A DNA stretch of 64,000 nt from Sambucus nigra (lineage: Eukaryota > Streptophyta > Magnoliopsida > Dipsacales > Adoxaceae): NCBI GenBank assembly GCA_949130495.1, contig OX422214.1, forward strand, positions 1,720,046-1,784,045, written 5' to 3'. Made by a program: the position numbers and the translations under genes. The first letter of the stretch is position 1. Each line of letters starts with the position of its first letter. A model generated the notes under the pieces. The model saw nothing but the letters and a program-made list of their open reading frames with translations. It was not told where the DNA came from and did no database searches. Of the stretch, positions 1 to 10,743 are shown one piece after another.

Positions 1-1030
1 CAAAGAAAGTTAAACGCATAATAATACGACTTTAATACCCGAGGATTCAATTAAATGCAATTTTCCCCAAAACCTAACTTTCTGAGCTCGAAGCCCATTA
101 ATGGCGAAAACGTAATCCTAACCCGTAAAACTACTCACTACACATGATTAAACTAAAGAAAATAACTAATTAACTAAGCAAACAAGAAATTAATATACCA
201 AAACAAGTTATCTAGGCATGTAAATAATTAAGAAAGCAGAAACAAGCTAAAACAAGTTGAATAAATGAGTAAGAAGATGAATGGTGCTTACAACAATCCA
301 TATGGTACAAACCCTAGGAGAGAGAAGCTCCACCCAACAAATCCCCTCTTCTAACCTAAAAATGAAAATATATCTTCTAAGAAAAGCCCCAAACATTCTA
401 TTAATACCCTAAAATAAACCCCCAACAAAACCAACCCAAAAAAACCAAAATAAGTCAATTTTTGTCCATATCTGATGGGACTAGTCGACCTCTATTTTGG
501 GACCAGTCGATCCCACTTTTGGAATTTTCCTTGGGCTGGAGACAGCCCACTTTTCCACTTTGAACCAATTTTGACGCGTTGTACAGAAACGACTATAACT
601 CCCTCATACGGAATTGAAATTAGGCGTGGTCCGAACCGACACAACTAATTCAATTATCTACATGATTATGTTTTGAAACCCTCCAAATTATGCAGTATGA
701 AATTACCAAAATGCCCTTGAAGTAGAAGAAAATACTGAAACCTTCATAACTTCCACGTACGGAGTAAGAATGACGCACGGTCAGTGGCCACAGAAAGATA
801 ATTTGATGATATACATGTTGGTAACTTGATTCTATAAAAAATAGTGAGTTTTAAAAGACCAAATTGCCCTTGAAGTGGCATTCGATGATGAAACTTCTCT
901 AAAATGCAACCGAACCGCACTTTTAGCGTTCCAATACCTACAAAAGCATAAATTACCCTTGCAAAGCATGTATATATCCAAATCAAAGGTTGTCTGGTTA
1001 ATGAGCATAATTATAGGCATTTAGGACCGT
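1..1030 (-). repeat. decayed LTR-like fragment
   Basis: No open coding region is visible. The layout resembles the inverted Athila-type LTR at 61830-63276: an A-rich stretch, a pair of palindrome-containing words near 477-514 (ctagtcgac, gggaccagtcgatccc), then a phrase like 'cataactccctcatacggaattg'. The phrase accaaa(a/t)tgcccttgaagt occurs twice (about 702 and 859), so part of it is internally duplicated. The orientation is inferred from that resemblance. It could equally be another LTR family or an unrelated repeat cut by the window edge. Confidence 0.4.
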
Positions 1031-1700
1031 AAAAGTGCTAGAATACATAAAGATAACGGGCGTAAATATGCAATACTCGATACGAATCACTCATATGGCC
1101 TAGGGACTAAATCCACCCTGAATTCACTAGCCAGGGGGCTTCACCACAACGTGCGAACTTCCCTTATGTTGTCATTTAGAGAGGGTGTGTAACCATAAAT
1201 TAACATTCATGTTACTTTTTCCTTTTTGAAAACATCCAATTTTAGATTCTCAAAATCATTAGTACCTATTCATTTCGTACCACATTTCATAATTTACATT
1301 TCTTATTCTTAGTGTCATATTTTATTAATGACCTAAGACCCGAAGTGCCGTAAGCCTCAAACTAGTCTCCCAGAGTTTATATATACTTTCATAAACCATT
1401 AAAATGATTCTCCCTCAAGTAGTGTCTCCCAAATGTCTCAACATTAACATTTTATCTCCAATTTATATTAAGGTTAACCTCCTATATCATTCGTATAGTA
1501 ACCTACACAAACTAGCCCTCGGGGTAAGCCCAAATATCCCATTTTATCCTAGGACATTAGTCTACCCAAAAGAACCCTCTAGGACTTTTAATTACTTCCC
1601 AAAGGAAGGTCCCTAGACGTTGGACCTAAAAGAAAAAGGGCTAAAAATCAAACTAGGAAAATCTCACAAAAATAGGGTAACCGAATCGATTTACGAATCA
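1031..1700. repeat. unassigned repeat mosaic, partly Tekay-LTR-like
   Basis: Around 1128-1172 the phrase 'agccagggggcttcaccacaacgtgcgaacttccctt' in substance recurs in the Tekay-type LTRs here (compare about 14030-14060, 'gggattcacccacatcgcgcaacctccctt'). The rest has no recognisable coding content. An open frame covers 1404-1616 but shows no domain or retroelement motif, and I treat it as chance. Confidence 0.35.
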
Positions 1701-2093
1701 ATTCGCCTAAAAGCTGAATCTCACAGAAATGATACTTGTGGTTTATGCTTCGATTCTTATAATGTTACCGCTAATAAAGCCAAAACCACTATTTTGAGAG
1801 AATCACCTAGGAACACTTTGAAAGATCAATCCTTAGGTACTAATTTTCGCCAAGTCTTTACTTTCTCACATTGTGGTCGAAAAGATCATTTTTGGAAATT
1901 TTGTTTCGATCTCAAAAAGGATCCTAGAAAATCCAAGAGTAAGGTAACCGAGGTAGCCAAGATCACCCAATCCCAAGATTGTCACTCTTCACTTGTATGG
2001 GTTAGGAGATCCGACTTGGTAGCTTTACAAAATAAGGTTTATGATTCTCATTTACATGCACGAGATACCTCTCTTGCAAAATCTAAAGGTTGA
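1700..2093 (+). pseudogene. copia-type gag, C-terminal fragment (copy 1)
   Basis: This is the C-terminal end of a Ty1/copia-type gag from a repeat family present three times in the window. From about 1725 it aligns with 10375-10743: both share N-D-T-C-G-L, a CCHC zinc-knuckle region, a V-W-(V/F)-R motif followed by S-D-L-V-A-L-Q-N, and the final residues S-L-A-K-S-K-G before the stop. The knuckle at 1863-1904 reads F-S-H-C-G-R-K-D-H-F-W-K-F-C, so the first Cys of CX2CX4HX4C has become Phe. Gag coats and packages the element RNA in cytoplasmic particles. No protease or later pol motif follows the stop. The 5' gag is missing and the upstream sequence is unrelated. Family assignment rests on similarity to the better-preserved copies. 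Confidence 0.7.
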
Positions 2094-3232
2094 ATGTGTT
2101 AAGTTTTGTTTACATACTCTAGATTATGTGCATCATGTTATATTCTTTTGCTAGTGTATGTTTTGTTTGTCATTTTCTAGTCTATGCTCCATGATTGATC
2201 GCATGCTAGAATTATGATTTATGTATATCTTTTGTATTTATTATTATTTGTTTGTGTCTTATTGAGAAAAAATACAAAAAGATTTTTTTTTCTTTTGAGT
2301 TTATTTTTGTCTTTAGTGAAAAATTACAAAAACTCAAAAAAAATATTTTGGGTGCGTATTTTGGTTTGACACACTTTATATGGCATACACTTGTATTTGA
2401 ATCCTTTCCCTTTTCGCTTCCATGTGGATAGATCTTTTGATTAAGATTTTCAATCCTTAAAATATTCTTTGTCCTGCTTGCTTGGAGTTGTTGGATTTTG
2501 TGTTGCTTAATGGATTCTATTTTTGTATGCCTCATTTCACACATGCATTAGCTCATTTAAAATTTAAATGTCACAATTATATTTGAGCTAAGTGAGATGT
2601 TCTCATACCAATTTAGTCATCTACATGTTTCCATGACTATGGAAGATTTGTGAGTGTAGGAACCATTTCTCGGATGTAAAAAATTAGAAAAATATGTTTA
2701 TCCGGTGTAATTATTTATCATTGGGATCGGGCAGCAAAAGTCAAAATTAATTTGCATAAAAAGCCACCATTGAATTTTTGGCCTTAAAAATATGGCATTA
2801 TAAAAGAAAAATTAGCCAAGGCCTGTTTTTTTTAGTTGATATGTTCAAAAGAAAAGGAAAAAGAAAATTACGAGGAGTTGGTTGGATGTACCAACAGGTA
2901 TTTACAATGACTTTGTATCCGAGTTATACTTTTATTGTCATGACTCTATTGGTTTGTAGAATCATAAACATTCTAGGCTTGTGTGCATTGTGTATGTTTG
3001 TTCATTGAGTTCAATTTATATTGTCACATGAGGCTATATCTAAATGTGATAAAGTTTTACAATCAAATGAGAACTCCGTGAACATATTTTAGGTGATTGG
3101 GTCGTTATTCCTTTAGTCTCTAGTTATCACCCCTTCACTTCCATTTTTCACATGTATTTGGACACATTTTTGCCATACGAGTGTGGAAAGCTTTATGTAT
3201 TTTGTGTCGTGTGTGGTGTTTATACATATGTA

Positions 3233-3301
<69 letters not shown>

Positions 3302-3995
3302 GTATTTTTTTGAGTCTTTGCCTTGCTAGTCCATATTTGCTTTGAATTCATAATTGGTATCTATCTTGTTATGAATTTTGGTTGATATCCCATGCTTATG
3401 TTGTGTACATTTTAGTTGGTATCATTTTTTTTGTCATCGCATCATAGTTGGTATCATTTATTTTTTTGTGAATTAGTTGCACTTTATTATTGACATATAC
3501 CTTATTGTTCCTGTTTATGCACCTTACATGTTTAACTTGTTTCTTCTTAATTCATATCCCTTGTTTAGACTTTAGAGGGGGAAATGGTATTTTCTTTAAA
3601 TCGAGGCAGAAATAAGTTATTTTATAATTCTTTAACCTTTGTCTATTCCTGAACAAAAAGAGGCAGAAATGATATCTAAGCCTTTAGTTTAGGAGATCTA
3701 ACTTAGGGGTAGTTGCACCATCTTATTAGGTAGACATTAGTAGATAAAGGGGAAGAATTAATTAAGGGGGAGTATTTATTTTTTGCATTTAATAATGTCA
3801 TATTCCCTATGCGTTTGATGGTTTGTTAAGTGTGCAGGATTTTCATCTTAAGTGGCATCTTTAAAGCGGCAAAGCGATTTATCCTTGGGTCGAGTCATAG
3901 CGTCTGTATTTTTTAATTTTTTTGAGGTGAGATGTAGTGTTTAGACGATCTTGACTGCCTTAGGATTTTTGGTTGGGTTTTTTCCCGGAATAGCC
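2094..3995 (+). mobile_element. 3' non-coding region of gag-only element, copy 1
   Basis: About 1.9 kb separates the gag stop from the LTR. It is non-coding and recognisably shared with 10744-11683: both have the phrase around 'tatgctccatg', runs of 'acaaaaagattttt', and 'ggcattaaaagaaaaatttgccaaggcct'. Purine runs at 3574-3586 and 3746-3772 precede the tract next to the LTR. The length and conservation of this region in a family without pol suggest it is a normal part of the element. Confidence 0.6.
3236..3301. repeat. (GT)n microsatellite
   Basis: A run of alternating g and t of about 65 bases, with one 'ata' interruption near 3272, inside the 3' non-coding region of gag-only copy 1. Confidence 0.95.
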
Positions 3996-4006
3996 AAAGG
4001 GGGAGA
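3996..4006 (+). promoter_or_regulatory. polypurine tract next to LTR
   Basis: aaagggggaga lies two bases before an LTR that begins tgtgaggaca. In LTR elements this tract primes plus-strand DNA synthesis. Its position shows that the LTR at 4009 was the 3' LTR of the element to its left. Confidence 0.75.
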
Positions 4007-4008
4007 TC

Positions 4009-5619
4009 TGTGAGGACAAATATTTCTCATTGAGTCCATATGTTGTTTGGGCTAAATTCCCGATAAAACCATTTGAGTCCTAGGATAGATATTTGTTCCT
4101 ATCAAGCGTATGAAGTTTTAAGAGTTGAAGACATAGCGGCCCAAATTTGAAAGCCACGTCATTGTCGAGTTTCAAGTGCCCCATTTTGCATCATAACCAT
4201 TTGAGGATTCCAAGGCTCCAAAGGTATGAATGATTTTTATATATATAGTAGCTTGGCAATTTTATTAGGTGTATTTCATAAAATGCTTTTTATCAATTTT
4301 TACTTTCAGAAAATCTCTCTAGAACTTTTTTCAATAGTTTTTGGGCTTAAAAATGACAAATAAAATTTTCTGATTTTTTGTTTGATCGAGAAATACGATG
4401 AGTTTTCTAACGAGTTTAATCCATATTTCTTTGAATTGTCGTTGGAACGAAGTCGTTCCAACGAAGTTGTTCCAACGAGATATCAAACGAATTTTGTCCC
4501 TTAAACTATGAATTCTCGTTAGAAGATGTTCGAACGATGTCGTTCGAACGAGAATGGTCGTTTGAACGAGAATGCGTTATCTTTTGGAACTTTTTATTTT
4601 TCCCACTACTTGTCCCCGCTACTTTTACCAGTTTTAATCACATCGGGGTAGTAATTTTTCACAGAACTTTTCCATACTTCCTAATTGGTTTTTGAGAGAA
4701 AAATTTATCAAGCAAATGTCCTTTTTTATGTGTTGAGTTTTATGAATTAATTTCTTCCAAAAACACATATACACTCATAGGTTGTTTACTTCCAAGTTCA
4801 TATATACATAGTTTGCTTGGAGAGTTGGTTTGGCACCTATTTTCTTCTCAATCATTTGAAGGAGATTGTTTGGGTTTCTTCACTACCCCAAAAGGAAGAT
4901 TCGTTTGTGCTGCGGCTTTCTCACGGGGTAAAAGGCAACATGTGTGGTTGATGGTTGTTGTGCCTCCATTGGTGAACTCCAAGGTTCCGATGGACATCGG
5001 AGTTATCTACAGGGAAGAGGTTAAAGAGAGAAGGAATCATCGGGGCTTGAAGGAGTCGAGTCGAGTGATGTAAGTCTTCTTGTCGTGTCTTTGTAAAATT
5101 TTCGTACCTTGTGGATTTGTTAGTCCAGGACCGTCTGAGGTTTTTCCCATTTAGGTTTTCCTCACACATCGTCGTGTTGTGTGATTGTGTTTGTTTTTAT
5201 CTTGCTAAAATTACCATAGATGCGTGCTAGGACAAACAAGATAAAAATTGGTTTAATCTTCACCCTTTTTTAATTTGGTGATAATTAATTATTTAGGTCA
5301 TGTTAGTTTAATTTAATTCAAGTCATCTTATTTAATTTGTTAAAATTGGTGTTTAGTTTGTTTGTCCTAAATTGAAAATTGAATTAATTATTGTTAGTCA
5401 AATTTTAGGACTCGGATTGAATTAATTTCGTTTAGTGAAAATTAATTTGTTTCAGTAGTTTAATTTCACTTTTAGTTTAACTTAATTTTAATTCTGAAGA
5501 AATTAAAATTTGAAGTTTGTTTTTGTTTAAAATTTGAATTGAAATTTTAGTTAGGAATTTAATTGAACCATCACATTAATTTTTTAGAATTTAAAATTTA
5601 GGGGCTTCCACATCTTTTA
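4009..5619 (+). mobile_element. LTR of gag-only copia-type family (LTR A)
   Basis: It begins tgtgaggacaaatatttctc. It aligns with the solo LTR at 35372-36974 and the fragment at 25007-25759 through several blocks, including 'atttgaag(g)ag..tttgggtt', 'ggcttgaaggagtcgag..gatgtaagtctt', 'gaggttttt.cc' and 'atgcgtgct'. Length is about 1.6 kb. The right end (about 5619) is inferred from the adjacent primer-binding site, and the usual terminal CA is degraded. A TATA-like stretch lies at 4234-4250. A palindrome island (TCGTTGGAACGA, TCGTTCCAACGA, TCGTTCGAACGA) fills 4438-4571. A polypurine tract on the left and a primer-binding site on the right mean this LTR joins two internal regions. Confidence 0.8.
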
Positions 5620-5621
5620 AG

Positions 5622-5634
5622 TGGGTATCAGAGC
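5622..5634 (+). promoter_or_regulatory. primer-binding site (initiator Met tRNA type)
   Basis: tgggtatcagagc follows LTR A directly and differs by one base insertion from the usual tggtatcagagc, which pairs with the 3' end of initiator-Met tRNA to prime minus-strand synthesis. Here LTR A therefore acts as a 5' LTR. Confidence 0.75.
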
Positions 5635-5975
5635 ATTTAGTGTAGAGACCTCGCGTGTTCAAATTTTATCAATTTCACACCCAAATCATTATTAATTTAG
5701 CCTAAACTAACATTGGTGTTATTATTGATAGACAAATTGCAAGATTAAACACTTGCCTCATGATTGTAGTTCTGATCCTTTTGAAAAAGATGATGGGTTT
5801 GTGTTCCTCCTCCTCCGATCAACAATTCGGTGGTGGTGGTGGTGGTGCAAGATGGTGGTTCTAGCTTTAGAATCCCCTTCCTCTTCCTCTTATGGCCCCT
5901 ATGTGGGTATCCTCTATTTCTCCCATTGTTTACCCAAAAAGTTAATTAACTATATCGAAAAATTAATTCTACATC
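5635..5975 (+). other. leader sequence with GGT run, unassigned
   Basis: It follows the primer-binding site and should be 5' leader, but no gag start is recognisable. A (ggt)n run lies near 5830-5847, then CT-rich sequence. Near 5945-5968 a stretch resembles the gag sequence at about 6025-6045 ('ttcgatata(g/a)ttaatt'), perhaps a scar of the inversion just to the right. Confidence 0.4.
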
Positions 5976-6510
5976 TCACTTTACTACTCGGTTGTCGAGT
6001 ATTTTCTCTCCCAGATTAAAAGATGAATTAATTATATCGAAAAGTCTAGCATAAAATTCATCAAAAGTTTCTTTTTCATTAATTTTGATGGTTTCAAATT
6101 GAGTCGTGAGGTTTTGGAGTTTTGAAGCCTTAACGACACTAGTTCCTTCATGAGTGAGTTGTAAAATATCCCAAGCTTCTTTAGCGATTTCACACGTCAT
6201 AATGCATTGGAATTCAACGATGGGACCGCGCTAAACAAGGAATTTAAACCACGGAAATTAAAATTTGGAAGTTTAAATTCATTCTCAGTCCATCTATCGG
6301 TGGGTTTGGGAACATGCTCATTATCTACTAAATGTGTAGGTGGGGACCACCCATTAATGACATACAACCAAACCCTCTCATCGATAGACCTAAGTTCCTA
6401 TTTCATGCACGCTTTCCAATATGCGTAGTTAGAACCATCGAAAATAGGAAATTTTAAAAATGGTGAAAATTCCATTTTAGTCAAAAATATTTAAACGGAT
6501 CTTAAGTGCA
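5976..6510 (-). pseudogene. copia-type gag N-terminal half, inverted fragment
   Basis: On the minus strand this reads as the start of a copia-type gag. Near 6430 is the F-D-G-S-N-Y-A-Y-W-K signature of the DUF4219-like N-terminus, followed by E-R-V-W; from 6200 to 5976 comes the UBN2 (copia-type gag polypeptide, PF14223) core with K-E-A-W-D-I-L, T-H-E-G-T-S, T-F-D-E-F-Y-A-R-L and S-S-F-N-L-G-E. At least one frameshift and a stop separate the two parts. The fragment stops just before the position where the plus-strand gag at 6765 resumes, so the two pieces look like halves of one gene separated by a local inversion. It is not functional. Confidence 0.8.
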
Positions 6511-6526
6511 ATAATTTAGGGATCCC

Positions 6527-6538
6527 GCTCTGATACCA
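6527..6538 (-). promoter_or_regulatory. primer-binding site, inverted
   Basis: The plus strand reads gctctgatacca, so the minus strand reads tggtatcagagc, the standard initiator-Met primer-binding site. It sits between the inverted gag and the inverted LTR end, as expected for a 5' end read on the minus strand. Confidence 0.85.
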
Positions 6539-6541
6539 ATT

Positions 6542-6764
6542 TGAAAAACGATAGGGCCCCCAATTTTTTAAAATCTTACAAAAGGTCAATTTCAATTTCC
6601 TTTTAAAGATGCGGAATAAAGATGGCTAAACAAATTTTTCATAAACTAAATTTTAATTTCTTTCAAATTAAAATTAAACTTAACTCAAAGTGAAATTAAA
6701 TTAATCAACAAATATATGTTTCACTTTAACATATTTACTCAACCCAAGTCCTAGAAAACCCTAC
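6542..6764 (-). mobile_element. inverted 3' end of a copia-type LTR
   Basis: Read on the minus strand it ends ...gggggccctatcgtttttca and matches the end of the LTR at 25530-25759 almost line for line ('ttctaggacttgggttgagt', 'tatttgttgattaatttaatttcac', 'gggggccctatc'). About 220 bp survive. The break at 6765 falls on a 10-base direct repeat, tatgaactag, at 6765-6774 and 6779-6788. Confidence 0.8.
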
Positions 6765-6863
6765 TATGAACTAGCCTTTATGAACTAGACATATTTCCCT
6801 CTAAAACTGAAAAGAAAATAGATAAGGGCATAGCTTTGAAAGCCCAAAAGGAGGGAAAATAAA

Positions 6864-9507
6864 TGTGACAACCCTGCTTTTTATATCTAATTCGGTTAGC
6901 TACGCCCAATTAAATTAAAGCGGAGCGTCAATATGTTGGCATTAGAAACAAAAATTTAAATAAACACAGTAAAATAAACATGTACACTCTCATACGTGTA
7001 ACCATATCACATCATAACAGCTATAATAAGTGAAACCAACTTATAATTATTAACTTTAATAATCCATCAGTAATCTCAAGCTGAAAATATAAAATGCCAA
7101 TACATGCGGCCCAACACAAAATGGGAAAGAGTAATACAACAATTCTCTCAAATCCTAAGTATAAACAAAGTGATATTAATCTCTGATACCACCCTTAAGA
7201 AAAGGGAAACGAACGACATAAATTAAAATAGAATAACTCCACGGCTACAGAAATCCTAAGATTGATATGATCTCATCAGGCTCCGTACTCTATTGTCCAG
7301 CGGGACAAGGACCTGTCATATATTATATATATAGGAGAGGAGCAAGAAGCAAGATAGACGGAAGTCAAAGCAAGAAAATAAGCTATAAGATTATAAGATG
7401 TACTTATAATGAAAGCACACGAGTCATTACTCGTCTCCTGTAATTAAGTTGTTCAATTACCAAACCAATGTTCCTATGTCGTGACTACCCAACCCAAACT
7501 CGAGTAACGTGTAGTCTCATATCGTATCACGATTAATCATTATTAATCTCATTTCAGTCTTTAATGTATCAAAATATTTCCTTCAAGTATAATATCAAAT
7601 ACATCGATTCGGGATATTACTTTAAGACACAAGCATAATATCTCACAGAATAAGTCATATCGGTTCACTATCATTACCCGGGGGAACAAGTCGTAACACT
7701 AGGCCTACACACAAATATTCCCCAATATTAAGTGGCAAGGGCAATCATACTAAGTCCTAAATCACATGGCGTTTCAAGGTCTTTCTATCCGACCCGCATT
7801 ACAACCATGTGTGCGGTTCCGGTGGTTTATCTCCGACACAACACTCGAGCGGAACCTAACCGGATCAATCACAAAAAATCGCATTCAACATGTGCCTACG
7901 TCGACCGGAGGACTAGTCTAGTGTATACTCGACAATATGCATGTAAAATAATTTCACGCTTATGTATATATACAATCATGTCAAGTCTTTTACTCGAGTT
8001 ATACAATAGTCATTATTTATAATATAACATAATTTACATCATTAATTTACTAATTCAACATCAAATCATTTCAAGGTTATATATCCCTAATAACCATAAG
8101 TATGTGATCAAGTTAGGATATTAGGCACAACACCACACTTTTCTTACTAACAACATGAAAAACATTATCACGCTTATTTCAACAACATGCTGCCAGAATT
8201 TAACATGCAGATTCGAGGATCTTTCGATCCGTTTTTGGAAAAACTTAAAACTACAAAGTTGTTCGGAACGTGATTTTCTATAAGGACACGCTGGCATGTT
8301 TCCATAGCCAGCATAAAACATACCCGAAACTAATATATAATATCCGCCCCTGTTTTCGGCAACTTTCTGCCCAGAATTTGAAAACGCTTATTTAAGGCTT
8401 TTCCGATCCGTTTTTGGGTAAACTTAAAACTACAAAGTTGTTCGGAACGTGATTTTATATAAGGACACGCAAGCACGCTACCATATCCTGCATAAAACAG
8501 TCCCGAAACTAACATATAATTTTCGCCCCTGTTTTCGACAACATTCTGCCGAGAATTTTAAAATGCTTATTTAAGGCTTTTCCGATCCGTTTTTGGGAAA
8601 ACCTAAAACTACAAAGTTGTTCGGAACGTGATTTTCTACGACGACACGTGTGCACGCTACTATAGCCTGCTTAAAACAGACCCGAAACTAACATATACAG
8701 TTCGGACCTGTTCACGACAACTTCCTGCGCAGAATTTTAAAACGCCGATTTGAGACTTTTTCGATCCGTTTTCGAAAAAACTTAAAACTACAAAGTTGTT
8801 CAGAATATGGTTTTCTACCGGGCACCGTGGATGAAACATCCATTTTCGGAACCAAAACAGCTCAAAATAGTTTTTAATATGACGATTTACTTAGTTTTAT
8901 AGATTTCTCAAATTCAAGAAGTTGTTCAACAATTCAATCCCTATAATGATGTTATTGCATTTGAATCGATATGGAGGGTGATCCTAATACACTTCATATC
9001 ATTTTTAACATCAATATCATATTAATTTAGGGATCCAAATACATGTTCATGTGAAATTTCATTATAGATACATAATATACACATATAAGTTATTAACTTG
9101 CCTTAGATTGTATGGAATTGTTGATGAAGAAGATGACAACCTTCTTCTTCCCATTCTTCTTCTTTTTTCTTCTTGTTACTCTCTCTCTCTACAAACCCTA
9201 GCCCCCTTTTGTGAAATGTAAAATTGAAGACTTCTTCTCTTCTTTTCTATTTATACCTAGGGTTAGATTATTTACAAAAATGCCATTGCCCCAAATTTAA
9301 CCCTCTCGATTGTTTTACGCGTTAATTCACTTCTAATGTTTAAGTCGTACATTCGTATCTCAATGAATTCATTTTAACTTTTCATTTCCAAACATTTCGA
9401 ATATATATACTGACATAGTTTTATTTCCAAACATTTCGAATATATATACTGACATGGTTTTTTTTTTCTTTTCAATTTCAATTCAATCAAAAATGCGGGG
9501 TATTACA
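6864..9507 (-). mobile_element. solo LTR, Tekay-like, inside gag copy 2
   Basis: The ends read tgtgacaacc...gcggggtattaca on the plus strand, that is TGTAATACCCCGC...TTGTCACA on the minus strand. Both sides carry the same 5-base direct repeat ataaa (6859-6863 and 9508-9512), a perfect target-site duplication. No internal sequence remains, so it is a solo LTR left by recombination, 2644 bp long. The tgtaacaccccg start is typical of Tekay/Del chromovirus LTRs. It splits a copia-type gag whose reading resumes on the other side. A 179-bp tandem array occupies 8146-8860. Confidence 0.92.
8146..8860. repeat. 179-bp tandem repeat, about four copies, inside solo LTR
   Basis: The block 'gatccgtttttggaaaaacttaaaactacaaagttgttcggaacgtgatttt' in substance recurs with its gttcggaac core at 8261, 8440, 8619 and, degraded, 8798: spacing exactly 179 each time. 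Each unit also holds 'cccgaaactaa.atata', 'gcccctgtttt' and 'acacgc'. GTTC-G-GAAC is a small dyad. Confidence 0.92.
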
Positions 9508-10743
9508 ATAAATAGTTGAGAGTGAAAGTGACAGTGACTCGAAAGATATGGCTACGTTTGATAGGAAGTTTAGGAAATTTCTTAAATTTAACAAACATAA
9601 ATTTAAAAATGATTTTAAGAAATTTGAAAATTCTAAGCATTACAAAGCCGAGAAGATCCCTAAAAATTTTAGTGAAAATTTAAATAGGGACTAGTCAAAT
9701 AGGTGTTATGGTTGTGAAGGGTATGGACATAGGGCGAAATAGTTCCCCACTAAACTAAGGAGAGAGGGTAAACAACCAATTTCATGTAATGCAACCCTTA
9801 GTGATAGTTATAAGTAAGAGGGACCCGATTCCCCCACTAAGCCCAACTTTGTGTCTTTTATGGCTAGTCATGTGAGTGATAGAGAACACTCCTCTATTGA
9901 TGAAATTTTAACACATGACACTTCCAAGGTTAAAGTTTATGATTCCCTTGTTTTTTATGGTTGTGAGAGTGAAAAAGAGAGAGAAAGTGATTATGAGGTT
10001 TACGTGAGTGAACTTCAATTTTCATTTCAAGAATTATATGAAGAGTCTATCAAATTAAAAAGAGCAAATTTGAAGTCAGAAGATAGTTTGAAAGAGCGTG
10101 TCGACGTCATTAATGACAGTGTTTTAATGGAAGACCTTAGGATACGTGAGAGAGCTCTTCATGAGAAGCTTGAATATGTAGAAGGCGAGAGAGATAGCCT
10201 TAAAGGTTTAATGGAATCCTTGAAAAAGGAACTTCTTGCGTTTGAAGAGCGAAATATTTTATTAGAGTCTAAAATTTTAGAATTAGAAAATAAATTAAAA
10301 GACTCTAGTAAAGTCAAATTCGATTTGGAGTGTCGTTCGGAGAAATTGAATAAAATATTAGGAACGGTCTAAATTAAAAATGACACTTGTGGTTTAGGCT
10401 TCGATACTTATAATGAATCAACTCATAAAGCCAAAACCAATATTTTAGGAGAATCTTCTAGGAACAATGTTATAGATCATTCCTTAGGTAAGTCCTTTCG
10501 CCGAGTTTTTAGGTGATCACATTGTGGTCGAAAAGGTCATCTTAAGAAATTTTGTTTTGATCTTAAATGAGGTCCTAAAAAATCCCTACGTAAGGCAACT
10601 GAGGTAGCCAAGATTCCAACACCCCGTGATCGTCATTCTTCGTTAGTTTGGTTTAGGATATCCGACTTGGTCGCTTTGCAAAATAGCATTTTTTATTCTC
10701 ATTTACTTTCACATGCTTCCTCACTTGCTAAATCTAAAGGTTG

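Larger units (their letters stand above)
6765..10743 (+). pseudogene. copia-type gag, copy 2, interrupted by a solo LTR
   Basis: The gag resumes at Y-E-L-D-I-F-P (about 6779), is split by the LTR at 6864-9507 and continues at 9508. Parts in order: a Ser/Asp/Glu-rich linker (about 9515-9545); a Lys/Phe-rich stretch; a CCHC box at 9704-9745 whose last Cys is Phe with a stop beside it; an open 173-codon segment at 9851-10372 rich in Glu, Lys and Leu that looks like a coiled coil; and a second CCHC box at 10514-10555 whose first Cys is a stop (tga). It ends S-L-A-K-S-K-G, exactly as copy 1. No protease motif of the D-S-G type follows. The conserved end without pol suggests a family that encodes gag only. 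This copy is non-coding now. Confidence 0.8.
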
